A stretch of 63,160 bases of DNA, taken from the NCBI GenBank assembly GCA_018384595.1, contig JAHAYO010000077.1, positions 1 through 63,160 of the forward strand, written 5' to 3'. Numbering within the stretch: the first letter of the stretch is position 1; the number at the start of each line of letters is the position of its first letter. Source of the stretch: Thiopseudomonas sp. GTDB lineage: Bacteria > Pseudomonadota > Gammaproteobacteria > Pseudomonadales > Pseudomonadaceae. Position numbers and translations under genes: made by a program. Shown here one piece after another: positions 1-9,006 of the stretch. The notes beneath the pieces are model-generated. The model made no database searches and was not told the origin of the DNA. It saw nothing but the letters and a program-made list of their open reading frames with translations.

Positions 1-59
1 CGCACGGAATCTCCCCTGACCAGGATCCGGTTGCGACTCCGGCACACTTGCCCGAGCCA

Positions 60-65
60 TAGTAA
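60..65 (+). other. tandem in-frame stop codons (TAG TAA) inside the chpA reading frame
   Basis: The frame that encodes ChpA downstream is open from base 3 and reads like the Pro/Glu-rich linker of ChpA (HGISPDQDPVATPAHLPEP). It is then cut by TAG TAA, and coding-like sequence (EPEPEPTALQIPERDAELVEIFLEEAFE) resumes at once. No ATG, GTG or TTG lies in frame between the stops and the ATG at 174. This may be a real truncation, an indel event in the GAGCCA repeat, or a sequence error. Confidence 0.7.
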
Positions 66-173
66 GAGCCAGAGCCAGAGCCAACTGCGCTGCAGATTCC
101 CGAGCGCGATGCTGAGCTGGTAGAGATTTTCCTGGAGGAGGCTTTCGAGGTACTGGAAAACGTTGCCTCCAGC

Positions 174-2831
174 ATGCAAGAGTGGCTGTCCGACCGTGAC
201 AACTTCCGCCATGTTGAAAGCCTGCAACGCGACTTGCACACCCTCAAGGGCGGTGCGCGCATGGCAGAAATTGCCGAGGTCGCCAACCTGGCTCACGAGC
301 TGGAATACCTCTATGAAGACCTGACCAACGGCCGCATGCAATACAGCGAAGGGCTGGACGGCTTCCTGTATCAGGCCCATGACCTGCTCAACGAAATGCT
401 GGAAGCGGTACGCGACAACCAACCGATCATTTCGGAAGCCGTGATGGTCGAGCGCGCCCGTTGCTGGCGCAAAGGCGAGCCTGATCCGGGCAACCAAGGC
501 GTGAACAGAGACGCCGTGCCTTCTGTTGATCCGCAGCCGCAAACGGTCACCGTTGCCTCGCCTGAGATGGTGCATACCTTTGCCCGTGAGGCACTGGATT
601 TTATTGCCCGCTTGCCGGATGCGCCGCTGGCAGATGATGAGGTGTCTGGGCTGCTGGCCAACCTCAAGGGAGGGGCCAGTATTGCTGGTCTGCAGCCGCT
701 GGTGCGCCTGTGCGGCCAGCTTGAGCAAAGCCTGCAAGATGCCGATCCGCAAAGCTGGCAGGTATTGCGCAGCATGCTGGAGCAGCACGTGCAGTTGCTG
801 TTGCCAAAGGTTGCAGCCGTCAGTGAGCCGGTGATTGCTGCGCCGCAGCCCGCGCCTGTCCCTGTACAGCAGGCGGTTGTTGCCACTGCGCCCGCTGCCG
901 AGTTAGAGCGTGCCGATGCGCTGGTCAAGCAGGCGCTGCCATTCATGCAGAAAGCCCGCCAGGCACAAGCCCAACAACAGGGCCCGCAGGAACAGGTACG
1001 TATCCCGGCCGAGCTGCTGGAAGGGCTGGTCAACCTGGCCGGCGAAACGTCCATTTTCCGGGGCCGTGTCGAGCAGCAAGTCAGTGACTTCGGCTTTACC
1101 CTCAACGAGATGGAAACCACGCTCGACCGTATTCGCGAGCAGCTGCGTCGTCTGGATACCGAAACCCAGGCGCAGATTCTTAGCCGCCTGCAAACCGAGG
1201 GCGAAGGCGCGGACTATGAAGATTTTGACCCGCTGGAAATGGACCGCCACTCGCATTTGCAACAGCTGTCGCGCTCGCTGTTTGAGTCGGCTTCGGACTT
1301 GCACGACCTAAAAGAAACCCTGGCCGCCAAGAGCCGTGACGCGGAAACCTTGCTGTTGCAGCAGGCTCGCGTCAATACCGAACTGCAAGAAGGTCTGATG
1401 CGTACCCGCATGGTGCCGTTCGAGCGTCTGGTGCCGCGTTTGCGTCGCATTGTGCGTCAGGTGGCGGGCGAATTGGGCAAGCAGGTTGATCTGCAGGTGG
1501 CTAACGCCGAAGGCGAAATGGACCGTACCGTGATGGAACGCATGGTGGCTCCGCTGGAGCACATGCTGCGTAACGCAATCAGTCACGGTATTGAGATGCC
1601 GGACGTGCGCGAGTCTGCCGGCAAGCCCGCCATGGGCCGCATTCGCCTAGAGCTGGGGCGCGAGGGCGCCGACATTCTGCTGGTGATGAGCGACGACGGC
1701 GGCGGTATCAACGTCAATGCCGTGCGTAAAAAAGCCATCGAACGCGGCTTGATGGGCGAGCAAAGCGAGCTGAGCGAGCAAGAAATCATGCAGTTCATTC
1801 TGCAGGCCGGCTTCTCCACCGCCGAAAAAATCACCCAGGTTTCCGGCCGTGGCGTCGGTATGGACGTGGTGGGTTCAGAAATCAAGCAGGTGGGCGGCAC
1901 CATCAGCATCGAGTCTGAACAGGGCAAGGGAACCCGCTTCCTGATTCGACTGCCCTTTACCGTGTCGGTCAACCGAGCGTTGATGGTGATGACTGGTGAA
2001 GACTTGTATGCCATTCCGCTCAACACGGTGGAAGGTATCGTGCGGGTATCGCCTTACGAGCTGGAAGCGCTGTATGAGCAGGCTCAGCGTGGCGAGCGCG
2101 CGCTGTATGAATACGCTGGCCAAAATTACGACCTCAACTATCTGGGCACTCTGCTGGCCAATGGTCAGCAACCCAAGCTGGTGGGGCAGTCGTTGCCGCT
2201 GCCGGTATTGCTGGTTCGCACCTCTGAACACGCCATGGCAGTACAGGTTGACAGCCTGGCGGGTTCTCGCGAAATCGTGGTTAAGAGCCTCGGCCCGCAA
2301 TTTGCCAGTGTGCCCAGCCTGTCGGGTGCGACCATTTTGGGTGATGGGCGCGTGGTGGTGATTCTTGACTTGCTGGCGGCGATTCGTAGCCAGTACGCGC
2401 AGCTGGGCCTGACCAGTTCCAGTACACCCAAACTGCAGTCAGACAAGGCAGCCGCCAGTGTCAGTCGAGCGCTGCATGTCATGGTGGTGGACGACTCAGT
2501 CACGGTACGCAAGGTGACGTCACGCCTGTTGGAGCGTAATGGTATGCATGTAACCACCGCCAAAGACGGTGTGGACGCCATCAACCAGCTGCAGGAACAC
2601 CGCCCGGATATCATGTTGCTGGATATTGAAATGCCCCGTATGGACGGCTTTGAGGTGGCTACTCTGGTGCGTCACGATGAGCAGTTGCGCGACCTGCCCA
2701 TCATCATGATTACGTCACGTACCGGTGACAAACACCGTGAGCGGGCCATGGAAATTGGTGTGAACGAATACCTAGGTAAACCCTACCAAGAAGCCCAGCT
2801 GCTGGAGAAAATCCGGCAGTACACGGAGTAA
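174..2831 (+). CDS. chpA: ChpA C-terminal part: chemotaxis-type hybrid histidine kinase of the twitching motility Chp system
   Basis: This is the kinase half of ChpA, which phosphorylates response regulators controlling type IV pilus extension and retraction. Visible domains in order are an Hpt domain with phospho-acceptor His22 (LHTLKGGARMAE), a degenerate Hpt whose His is replaced by Asn (ANLKGGASIAG), a dimerisation helix region, and a CheA-type ATPase with N-box near 463-472 (MLRNAISHG), G1 near 506 (DDGGG) and G2 near 558 (GRGVGMD). A CheW-like domain and a C-terminal receiver domain with Asp773/774 and phospho-acceptor Asp817 follow. P. aeruginosa ChpA is about 2,470 residues with many Hpt domains, so most of the gene lies outside the window. 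ATG 174 is the first usable start after in-frame stops at 60-65 and may not be a real start. chpB follows 5 bp downstream. Confidence 0.9.
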   Translation: MQEWLSDRDNFRHVESLQRDLHTLKGGARMAEIAEVANLAHELEYLYEDLTNGRMQYSEGLDGFLYQAHDLLNEMLEAVRDNQPIISEAVMVERARCWRKGEPDPGNQGVNRDAVPSVDPQPQTVTVASPEMVHTFAREALDFIARLPDAPLADDEVSGLLANLKGGASIAGLQPLVRLCGQLEQSLQDADPQSWQVLRSMLEQHVQLLLPKVAAVSEPVIAAPQPAPVPVQQAVVATAPAAELERADALVKQALPFMQKARQAQAQQQGPQEQVRIPAELLEGLVNLAGETSIFRGRVEQQVSDFGFTLNEMETTLDRIREQLRRLDTETQAQILSRLQTEGEGADYEDFDPLEMDRHSHLQQLSRSLFESASDLHDLKETLAAKSRDAETLLLQQARVNTELQEGLMRTRMVPFERLVPRLRRIVRQVAGELGKQVDLQVANAEGEMDRTVMERMVAPLEHMLRNAISHGIEMPDVRESAGKPAMGRIRLELGREGADILLVMSDDGGGINVNAVRKKAIERGLMGEQSELSEQEIMQFILQAGFSTAEKITQVSGRGVGMDVVGSEIKQVGGTISIESEQGKGTRFLIRLPFTVSVNRALMVMTGEDLYAIPLNTVEGIVRVSPYELEALYEQAQRGERALYEYAGQNYDLNYLGTLLANGQQPKLVGQSLPLPVLLVRTSEHAMAVQVDSLAGSREIVVKSLGPQFASVPSLSGATILGDGRVVVILDLLAAIRSQYAQLGLTSSSTPKLQSDKAAASVSRALHVMVVDDSVTVRKVTSRLLERNGMHVTTAKDGVDAINQLQEHRPDIMLLDIEMPRMDGFEVATLVRHDEQLRDLPIIMITSRTGDKHRERAMEIGVNEYLGKPYQEAQLLEKIRQYTE

Positions 2832-2836
2832 CGGTA

Positions 2837-3868
2837 ATGGCTATGCGCGTAGCTGTGCTGGCAGACAGTCACCTGCAGCGCAGGATTCTGCGTGAGTTTC
2901 TGGGCCGTCATGGCCATGAGGTGGTCTTGAATGCGGATCCGGCACGGCTGACGCCCGAGGCGCTTGCTGATTGTGTGCCGGATGCTTGGTTGGTTGATCT
3001 GTTGCGTATGGATGCCCATCAGCAAGCCTTGCTTGAGCACCTGTACGGTCAGGATGCACCGGTGCTGGTGGGTGAGGGCGAGGCCCCGCAGGCCTACTCC
3101 GACGACTATGCACGCTGGGAGCGCAGTCTGCAGAAAAAACTCGACGCGCTAGACCGTAAAAAGGGCCAGCCAGTACCGGCTGCGCCGACTCAGGCGTCGG
3201 CCCCGGCTCTGCCCCCCAAAGTTGACAAGCTCAGCGCCGACAATAACGCCCCTGCCGAACAACTCTGGCTGCTGGCCGCTTCAATGGGCGGCCCTGTAGC
3301 GGTCAAGGAATTTCTGGATGCTCTGCCGGCCGGCTTGCCGATCGGTTTTTTGTACGCGCAGCACATCGATGGCAGTTTTGAAAAGCAGCTACCCAGTGCG
3401 GTCGGGCGGCACAGCCGCTGGCCGGTACGGCTGGCCCAGCATGATGATTTTGTGCGCACGGGCGAGGTGGTGGTGGTGCCAGTCAGTCAAGAGTTGAATT
3501 TTGCCGGTGGCGGTCGCATGCAGTGCATGGGGCGGCCTTGGAATGGCAGCTATTCGCCATCCATTGAGCAGATGATGCTGAACCTAGCGGCTGTGTTTGG
3601 CCATTGCAGCGGCACCATTGTCTTTAGCGGTATGGGCGAGGACGGCAGCCGTGCCTGCGCTCATGTGGCCGGTAAAGGCATGAAAATTTGGGCGCAGGAC
3701 AGCCAGAGCAGCACCTGTCCGAGCATGCCGGATAGTGTGCGCGAAACCGGCTTTAGCAGCTACAGTGGCACGCCCCGCGAGCTGGCCCGCGCCATGTTGA
3801 ACCATACTTATAGTCTGCGTTTTACGCAGCCGGCCCCTTCCTCTCAAGCGGAGAATATCCATGTCTGA
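2837..3868 (+). CDS. chpB: ChpB, CheB-like protein-glutamate methylesterase of the Chp system
   Basis: The 343-residue protein is predicted to demethylate or deamidate the chemoreceptor (PilJ in Pseudomonas) and so adapt Chp signalling. The CheB catalytic triad is present: Ser149 in AASMGG, His176 in AQHIDG and Asp269 in SGMGEDG. The N-terminal 110 residues resemble a worn receiver domain without the full acidic pocket, followed by a Pro/Ala-rich linker. A GGAG ribosome site at 2825-2828 lies 8 bp before the ATG, inside the chpA stop region. Its 3' end overlaps chpC by 8 bp, which suggests translational coupling. Confidence 0.9.
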   Translation: MAMRVAVLADSHLQRRILREFLGRHGHEVVLNADPARLTPEALADCVPDAWLVDLLRMDAHQQALLEHLYGQDAPVLVGEGEAPQAYSDDYARWERSLQKKLDALDRKKGQPVPAAPTQASAPALPPKVDKLSADNNAPAEQLWLLAASMGGPVAVKEFLDALPAGLPIGFLYAQHIDGSFEKQLPSAVGRHSRWPVRLAQHDDFVRTGEVVVVPVSQELNFAGGGRMQCMGRPWNGSYSPSIEQMMLNLAAVFGHCSGTIVFSGMGEDGSRACAHVAGKGMKIWAQDSQSSTCPSMPDSVRETGFSSYSGTPRELARAMLNHTYSLRFTQPAPSSQAENIHV

Positions 3869-4364
3869 TCTGGCGACCCTCGAGCACAGCGAATCCTCCC
3901 AGCCGCTGGCTCTGACCGCGCTGATACTGTCTATCGTCGGGCGCAACCTGCTGATACCCAACACGGCAGTGGCCGAGCTGATTGCCTGGCAGCCGGTCGA
4001 CGACTTGCCAGGCGGTGTGCAAAAAAAGGACGGCCTCGTGGGTCGGATTGCGTGGCGTGGTTTGCAGGTGCCGCTGGTGTCGTTTGAGGTGTTGGCCGGT
4101 GATGCAGAACCGGATGTAACCGAGGCAACGCGGATTGCCATCCTGAACAGCCTTGATCCGTCGGCGGGACTGAGCTTTTACGCCGTACTGCTGCAGGCGA
4201 TTCCGCGTCCGGTGCAGATTAACGCGAGCCTGCAGACGGTTAGCCAGAATCCGCGCCCCGGCGAGCAGCAGCTGGTCCAGCTGGACGGCCAGTTACTGGC
4301 CATTCCTGCGTTGGAAGAGCTGGAGCAGACTCTGATCAGGTCGCGTCTGCAGCAGCGCTTCTGA
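3861..4364 (+). CDS. chpC: ChpC, CheW-like coupling protein
   Basis: The 167-residue protein has a single CheW-like domain (LSIVGRNLLIPNTAVAELI, then GLVGRIAWRGLQVPLVSFE), which would couple a chemoreceptor to the ChpA kinase. It starts inside the chpB stop region, so the two are probably co-translated. The order chpA-chpB-chpC matches P. aeruginosa. Here the cluster ends, and the next gene is convergent with a 29-bp overlap of the 3' ends. Confidence 0.88.
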   Translation: MSDLATLEHSESSQPLALTALILSIVGRNLLIPNTAVAELIAWQPVDDLPGGVQKKDGLVGRIAWRGLQVPLVSFEVLAGDAEPDVTEATRIAILNSLDPSAGLSFYAVLLQAIPRPVQINASLQTVSQNPRPGEQQLVQLDGQLLAIPALEELEQTLIRSRLQQRF

Positions 4365-6048
4365 CCTGGTTGCGGCCTTCTTGCTTGGCTGTATAGAGGG
4401 CCTTGTCGATGCGAGCAAAGGTAGCAGGTGCCTGCTCGCCAGGATGCATCTGGCCAATGCCGGCTGAAAAAGTAATTTGCACGGGCTTGCCCTTGAAGTG
4501 GAATGGGCAGTCGGCAATTTTTTTACGCAGCTTGTTGATCAGGCTGATGCCGTCGTCTAAGAGGGTGTCGGGTAACAGGATGACAAATTCCTCGCCACCG
4601 TAGCGCGCCATAAAGTCCGTTTTGCGAATGCCTTTCTGCAGATGCTGACCGAGTATTTTCAGCACTTTGTCGCCGGCCAGATGGCCGTAGTTGTCGTTAA
4701 TGCGCTTGAAGTGGTCAATATCAATGACCACCAACAGCAGGGATTCTTCTTTGCGCACCATGCGGTTGTATTCAATGCTGAGACGCTCGTCCCAGGCAGC
4801 ACGGTTGGGCAGACCGGTGAGTGCGTCGCGGCGCGCTTTTTCGTGTTGCTCGACCAGCTGGCTGGTTAGCTGCGCGGCCTCATTTTCGACCTGATGTACG
4901 CGCTCGTTGAGCTCTTGTAGGCGCTGCAACAGCGACTGTTCGGCTTCTTTGCGCTGGTGTTGGTGTTGGCTTAGGGTTTCGACAAACTGGTTCAGGCGCT
5001 GGTCAACCCGTTGTTTAAGCTCGGCCAGGTTGTTGGTTTTTTGTACATCCTCATGCAGTTCGCTCACCTGTGAGTGCAGGTGCTGGTCAAAGCTGGTGGC
5101 CGAATCAATACTGGACTGATAGCTGTCACGGGTCTGGCTAACACTGTCGGTAATCAAGTTGAGCTTGCTGTTGAGCTTCTGCAAGTACTCGCCAAACTCT
5201 TGCTGACGCCGGCTGTTGGTGCGGATGATTAGGTCGGCCAGCTGGTTTAGCGTTTGGCTGAAACTGTCCCACTCAGCCGGTGCCGAGAGCTGAGTGCGCA
5301 GGCTGTTAGCTTGGGCGTCGTCTTCACCGATAACCGGCAACTCGTCGAGCAAGCGCAGCAGTGCTTCACGCAGGGGTGTGGTGTCGGGGCTGCGGGGAGC
5401 TGAGTGTATGGACGCAGGCGCAGGTTGGTTGTGCTGCGGGCTGTGCTGATCCTGCTCGCTTTCCTGTACGGCGTCTGGCTCGGCGTCCTGCAGCGGGTGC
5501 TCTGCTGCCGGCGGGCTATCAGGGCTCTCAGTACGGCCCTTGCCCAGTAGTCGTGATAGCAGGCCACCTTGGCTGGGTGTAGCGGCGTCTTGTTGCAGGA
5601 TACTTGCTTGCAGTTCGCTGAGCTGTTGCAGCCAGTCGGGCAGGGCGAGGTTAAGCTGCTGGGTGTCTTTGACCGCTTTTTGCAGTTTTTTCAGGGCGTT
5701 GCGGCTGCCGCTGTCTTGGCTGCTATCCAGTAGGGTGCTGATCAGCCTGTCCAGCGCAGCGGTCAGCCGGTCTTGGCGTTCTTGGCGCTGGTTTTCTGTA
5801 CCCAGCAGGTAGCGTTCGATGTCGGTAACCACCTGCTGCAGCGTCAGGCTGTCGTTGCTTCTGAGCGTATCGCGCAGACTTTGCAGGTGCTGATCGAGCT
5901 TGGGGTCTTGGCCTTCGGCGGCCAAACTGCTGCGCACAACGCCGCGCTCCAACAGGTCGATGCGTTTTTTACCGGCATGCTCCAGACGTTCGTAGTCATC
6001 CAGTAGACGGCTGTATTTTTCTTTCCAGTTTGGGTCCGTGGCAGACAT
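4336..6048 (-). CDS. diguanylate cyclase with N-terminal coiled coil (DgcH-like)
   Basis: The 570-residue protein probably makes cyclic di-GMP. The C-terminal GGDEF domain has an active GGEEF signature at 484-488, a DxDHFKxINDxYGHxxGD substrate motif, and an inhibitory I-site RKTD at 475-478 with the canonical five-residue spacing, so product inhibition is expected. The N-terminal 380 residues have no transmembrane segment. They are rich in Gln, Leu and charged residues with long predicted coiled coils (about 240-400) and a low-complexity Pro/Ala/Ser stretch near 170-225. The EEP-family gene ends 2 bp upstream of its ATG and dsbA lies beyond, the same order as PA5487-PA5488-PA5489 of P. aeruginosa, where PA5487 is a diguanylate cyclase. 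Confidence 0.87.
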   Translation of the reverse strand: MSATDPNWKEKYSRLLDDYERLEHAGKKRIDLLERGVVRSSLAAEGQDPKLDQHLQSLRDTLRSNDSLTLQQVVTDIERYLLGTENQRQERQDRLTAALDRLISTLLDSSQDSGSRNALKKLQKAVKDTQQLNLALPDWLQQLSELQASILQQDAATPSQGGLLSRLLGKGRTESPDSPPAAEHPLQDAEPDAVQESEQDQHSPQHNQPAPASIHSAPRSPDTTPLREALLRLLDELPVIGEDDAQANSLRTQLSAPAEWDSFSQTLNQLADLIIRTNSRRQQEFGEYLQKLNSKLNLITDSVSQTRDSYQSSIDSATSFDQHLHSQVSELHEDVQKTNNLAELKQRVDQRLNQFVETLSQHQHQRKEAEQSLLQRLQELNERVHQVENEAAQLTSQLVEQHEKARRDALTGLPNRAAWDERLSIEYNRMVRKEESLLLVVIDIDHFKRINDNYGHLAGDKVLKILGQHLQKGIRKTDFMARYGGEEFVILLPDTLLDDGISLINKLRKKIADCPFHFKGKPVQITFSAGIGQMHPGEQAPATFARIDKALYTAKQEGRNQVRSAAADAT

Positions 6049-6050
6049 TC

Positions 6051-6884
6051 CTAAGGCACCTGCAATGTGGCAAGGGTGGGGGGTAGGATCAGTTCGGTGG
6101 CAACCGGTAGGTGGTCGGAAACGGCGTATGGCACGACCCTAGCACCTTCGCTTTGCAGTGTATCGCTAAGCAGGATGTGGTCAAGGCAGCGGCTGGGCTT
6201 CCAGCTGGGGAAGGTGGCTGCCTGCTGGGCCGCGTGCAGCGCCAGACCGCGTAACGGCGAGCGTTGGAGCAGCTCGTCCGGCTGAGTGTTGAGGTCGCCC
6301 ATTAGCACAAAATGGCGGTAGTCCTGCAGCAGTTCGCGCACATAGGCCAGTTGTAGATTGCGTGTACGACTGCCCAGCGCCAGATGCATCATGACCACGG
6401 CAACGGCATCGCGCCCTTGGCCAATACGCAGCAGCATGGCCCTGCGACCAGCGGGCCCCGGCAGCGGATGGTCTTCCAGCCGACTCAGGGGAATGCGGCT
6501 GAGCAGGCCGTTGCTGTGGCGAGCAAACGGGGCCAGATTGCGGTTGAGCTGTTGATACCAATAGGGGAAGCGAGCCTGCAGCGCCAGCTGCTCGACCTGA
6601 TTGATGTGGCGGGTGCGCAGACTGCCGCCATCGACTTCCTGCAGCGCCACCAGATCGTAGTGGTCGAGTAGGTTGCCCACTGCCTGTAGGTTGCCTTCGC
6701 GTTCGCGGTGTGGCAGCAGGTGTTTCCAGCAGCGGGTCAGGTACTGGTGGTAGGCGCTGGTGCGAATGCCCACCTGAATGTTGAAACTGAGCAGTCGCAG
6801 CCGGTGCCCGGACTGGAGTTGCGAGGGCAGGCCGGTGCAGCGGACGCTGCATTCCAGCGTTGCATTGGCCGAGCCGGGCTGCAT
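6051..6884 (-). CDS. endonuclease/exonuclease/phosphatase (EEP) family protein
   Basis: The 277-residue protein has the EEP (DNase I-like) fold signatures: LRLLSFNIQVGI at the start, DLVALQEVD with the metal-binding Glu, MGDLNTQPDE with the catalytic Asp and Asn, and a terminal SDHLPV with the catalytic His. The substrate cannot be told from sequence, since members cleave DNA, phosphoinositides or other phosphodiesters. No signal peptide is evident. It sits between dsbA and the diguanylate cyclase on the same strand, 15 bp after dsbA and 2 bp before the cyclase, so the three probably form one transcript. Confidence 0.8.
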   Translation of the reverse strand: MQPGSANATLECSVRCTGLPSQLQSGHRLRLLSFNIQVGIRTSAYHQYLTRCWKHLLPHREREGNLQAVGNLLDHYDLVALQEVDGGSLRTRHINQVEQLALQARFPYWYQQLNRNLAPFARHSNGLLSRIPLSRLEDHPLPGPAGRRAMLLRIGQGRDAVAVVMMHLALGSRTRNLQLAYVRELLQDYRHFVLMGDLNTQPDELLQRSPLRGLALHAAQQAATFPSWKPSRCLDHILLSDTLQSEGARVVPYAVSDHLPVATELILPPTLATLQVP

Positions 6885-6899
6885 GACAGACCAACCCGC

Positions 6900-7529
6900 T
6901 TAGCGGGCGCTGCGCTCGATGTCGATCAGCTGATTGGCAACGTCGGCGGTTTCTTTCAAGCCGCCGGCCATGCCGATGTCAAAGCGGTATTTACCGTTGA
7001 CCACCATGGCGGGTACGCCGCTGATTTGGTAGGCAATGGCTTGTTTTTTGGCTTTTTCTAGCTGGCTTTTGACGCCAAAGGAGTTCCAAGCCTTTTCAAA
7101 GGCGTCTTTGTCGATGCCTAGGCCGCCGACAAAGCTAGTGATTTCGGGCAGAGAGGCTAGGCGACGGTTGCGCTCGTGCAGCGCTTTGAATATTTCGTCG
7201 TGGACGCTGTCGTCCGCCTTGAGGGCTTGCAGGGTATAGAACAGTTGACCATGCAGATTCCAGATACCGCCAAACATGGCGGGCATCTTGATGAAGTTGA
7301 CGTCGTCGGGCAGGTCTTTTTTCCAGTCAGCGAGGGTGGGCTCTAGCTGGTAGCAGTGCGGGCAGCCGTACCAGAACAGCTCCACGACTTCGATTTTGTC
7401 GGCGCTGGTGGTCGCTACCGGATTGGCCAGTACGGTGTAATGCTGGCCGGCAACTGGGCTGTCGGCCCAGGCAGTGTTGAGGCTCAGGCTGCCCAGGGTC
7501 ATCAGGGCGGTAAACAATAGTGTGCGCAT
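6900..7529 (-). CDS. dsbA: DsbA, periplasmic thiol:disulfide oxidoreductase
   Basis: DsbA introduces disulfide bonds into exported proteins. The start chosen is MRTLLFTALMTLGSLSLNTAWA, a clean signal peptide with a GGAG ribosome site 7 bp upstream; the longer open frame adds 28 residues without secretion features. The active site is CPHC in FWYGCPHCYQLEP, and the cis-proline loop is SGVPAMVVNG. The 209-residue length is normal for the family. The next gene upstream encodes a small exported protein with six cysteines, a plausible client. Confidence 0.93.
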   Translation of the reverse strand: MRTLLFTALMTLGSLSLNTAWADSPVAGQHYTVLANPVATTSADKIEVVELFWYGCPHCYQLEPTLADWKKDLPDDVNFIKMPAMFGGIWNLHGQLFYTLQALKADDSVHDEIFKALHERNRRLASLPEITSFVGGLGIDKDAFEKAWNSFGVKSQLEKAKKQAIAYQISGVPAMVVNGKYRFDIGMAGGLKETADVANQLIDIERSAR

Positions 7530-7626
7530 AGTGGCTCCGCAGAAGTAAGAAAAAGGGTGTGGCAATAGACCGCAGCAACTGCAGAATGTTCTGCGCTGCG
7601 GATTATAGGGCATCCGCGGGAGGACG

Positions 7627-8004
7627 TCATCGCAAGGGCGGGTTGTCGAGCCAGACGCCTTTGCTTTGCCGTTCGCAGGCGGGTTTTAGGTAGCGGGCGT
7701 CAGTGGCCACGCCGTAGTAGTAAATGTCCTGCTGGTAGGGCATGCCGCCCGACTGCGCATTGCGGCATACACCAAAGGCCCCGCTAGGGCAGTGTTCGGC
7801 AAAGGTGACGGTGGTTTTCTGGCCGGCCAGTGTGGGCTGACAGAAACCGGACTTGAACAGGTGGGGTGGAATGCTGCGGTTTTGCTGGCACAGCTTGATG
7901 TCCATACGTGCGGACTCGGCCTGAATGATGCAGGCCTCTGCCCATACTTGCAGGGGTAACAGGCACAACAGGCTGACAGTCAGCAGGGTGTGTCGGGTGC
8001 GCAT
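7627..8004 (-). CDS. small exported cysteine-containing protein, function unknown
   Basis: The family is not recognised. The 125-residue product begins with a signal peptide (MRTRHTLLTVSLLCLLPLQVWA) with a likely cleavage after VWA, then EACIIQAESARMD. The mature part holds six cysteines, an even number that could give three disulfides. It lies between dsbA and an HDOD gene on the same strand, 98 bp upstream of dsbA. A role in the periplasm is inferred from the signal peptide only. Confidence 0.7.
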   Translation of the reverse strand: MRTRHTLLTVSLLCLLPLQVWAEACIIQAESARMDIKLCQQNRSIPPHLFKSGFCQPTLAGQKTTVTFAEHCPSGAFGVCRNAQSGGMPYQQDIYYYGVATDARYLKPACERQSKGVWLDNPPLR

Positions 8005-8015
8005 CAGGGATTCCT

Positions 8016-8897
8016 CTAACGGCTCATCTGTTCAGACAGCGAGCGCAGCGCCTGCTCGGCCGCCAGTACCCTGTCCAGTGCCTGATGGGCTTGCTCGGGC
8101 GTGAGTCGTAGGCCCAAACAGAGGTGTTGCAACTGCTCCGGATTGATCGTGTCGACCGGTGCCAGCAACAGGGTAGCCAGCTGTACCAAGTGGGCGTAGG
8201 TGGCGTGCTCGCCGCTGTAGTCTGGGTTGTTTTGCTCGCTGACGGCCACCTTCAGCTCAGCGGGCATGCCCCAGATTTGCATCAGACTGGTGCAGATTGC
8301 TTCACGGGTAATGCCCAGCAGATGCTGATCGGCTTCTTGCGGCAGCGCTTCGGGATGGTCGGCCTGGTATTGCTGGATCAGCGAAAAATAAGACGGAAAC
8401 AGTTGGGCCAGCAGCAGGTAGCCAAAGTTGTGCAACAGGCCGGCCAGATAAGCCAAGCCTGCTTCTGGACGGGCGGCTGCCGGCATCTGGCGTACTAGCC
8501 CCTCAATGAGGGTGGCGCTGTATAGGGCGTGTTTCCAGTAGTCGATGTTGTCCTGCCGGAAGGTATGCGGTAGCGAGAATTTTTTGCCCAGAGCCAGCCC
8601 CAGCGCAAGGTTCATCACCAGATCAAAGCCCAGCACGCGGGTAATGGCGTCTTCAATTGAACAGATTTTGCAGGGCGCAGCATAGAGCGGTGAGGCGGCC
8701 CAACTCATGACCTGCGCGGCCAGCGCTGGGTCGGTTTCGATGACTGCGGTCAGTTCGTCGATATGAGTATCGGGGTTGGCCCGTAGTTGCAGAATTTTTT
8801 GTGCGGTCAGTGACAGCGGAGGAATTTCGAGTGGCTTACCCAGCCGTTGCTCAATGCGGCGTACAGTCAGCAGGGCGATATCGGCAGTGGCTTGCAT
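8016..8897 (-). CDS. HDOD domain protein
   Basis: The 293-residue protein carries an HDOD domain (PPLSLTAQKILQLRANPDTHIDELTAVIETDPALAAQVMSWA, then YLAGLLHNFGYLLL). HDOD proteins are regulatory relatives of HD phosphohydrolases and are often found with c-di-GMP or chemosensory signalling. The metal-binding HD pair is not retained, since the motif reads HNFG. GGAG lies 5 bp before ATG. It ends 11 bp before the next gene on the same strand. An HDOD gene beside recG is also a Pseudomonas arrangement. Confidence 0.82.
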   Translation of the reverse strand: MQATADIALLTVRRIEQRLGKPLEIPPLSLTAQKILQLRANPDTHIDELTAVIETDPALAAQVMSWAASPLYAAPCKICSIEDAITRVLGFDLVMNLALGLALGKKFSLPHTFRQDNIDYWKHALYSATLIEGLVRQMPAAARPEAGLAYLAGLLHNFGYLLLAQLFPSYFSLIQQYQADHPEALPQEADQHLLGITREAICTSLMQIWGMPAELKVAVSEQNNPDYSGEHATYAHLVQLATLLLAPVDTINPEQLQHLCLGLRLTPEQAHQALDRVLAAEQALRSLSEQMSR

Positions 8898-8986
8898 AAT
8901 GACTCCAGATCATGGGGCGGGGGCTGTCAGGTGCCGGCGGATAGCGGGCTAGTATAGCGGCGAACGCAAGCAGGGTAACAGTGCTG

Positions 8987-9006
8987 GCGCAGGGCTATAC
9001 CTGCGC
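8987..9006. repeat. inverted repeat over the recG stop codon
   Basis: Perfect 7-bp arms GCGCAGG and CCTGCGC flank a 6-base loop that contains part of the recG stop codon. There is no following T-run on either strand, so this may be only an mRNA-end structure rather than an intrinsic terminator. Confidence 0.4.
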
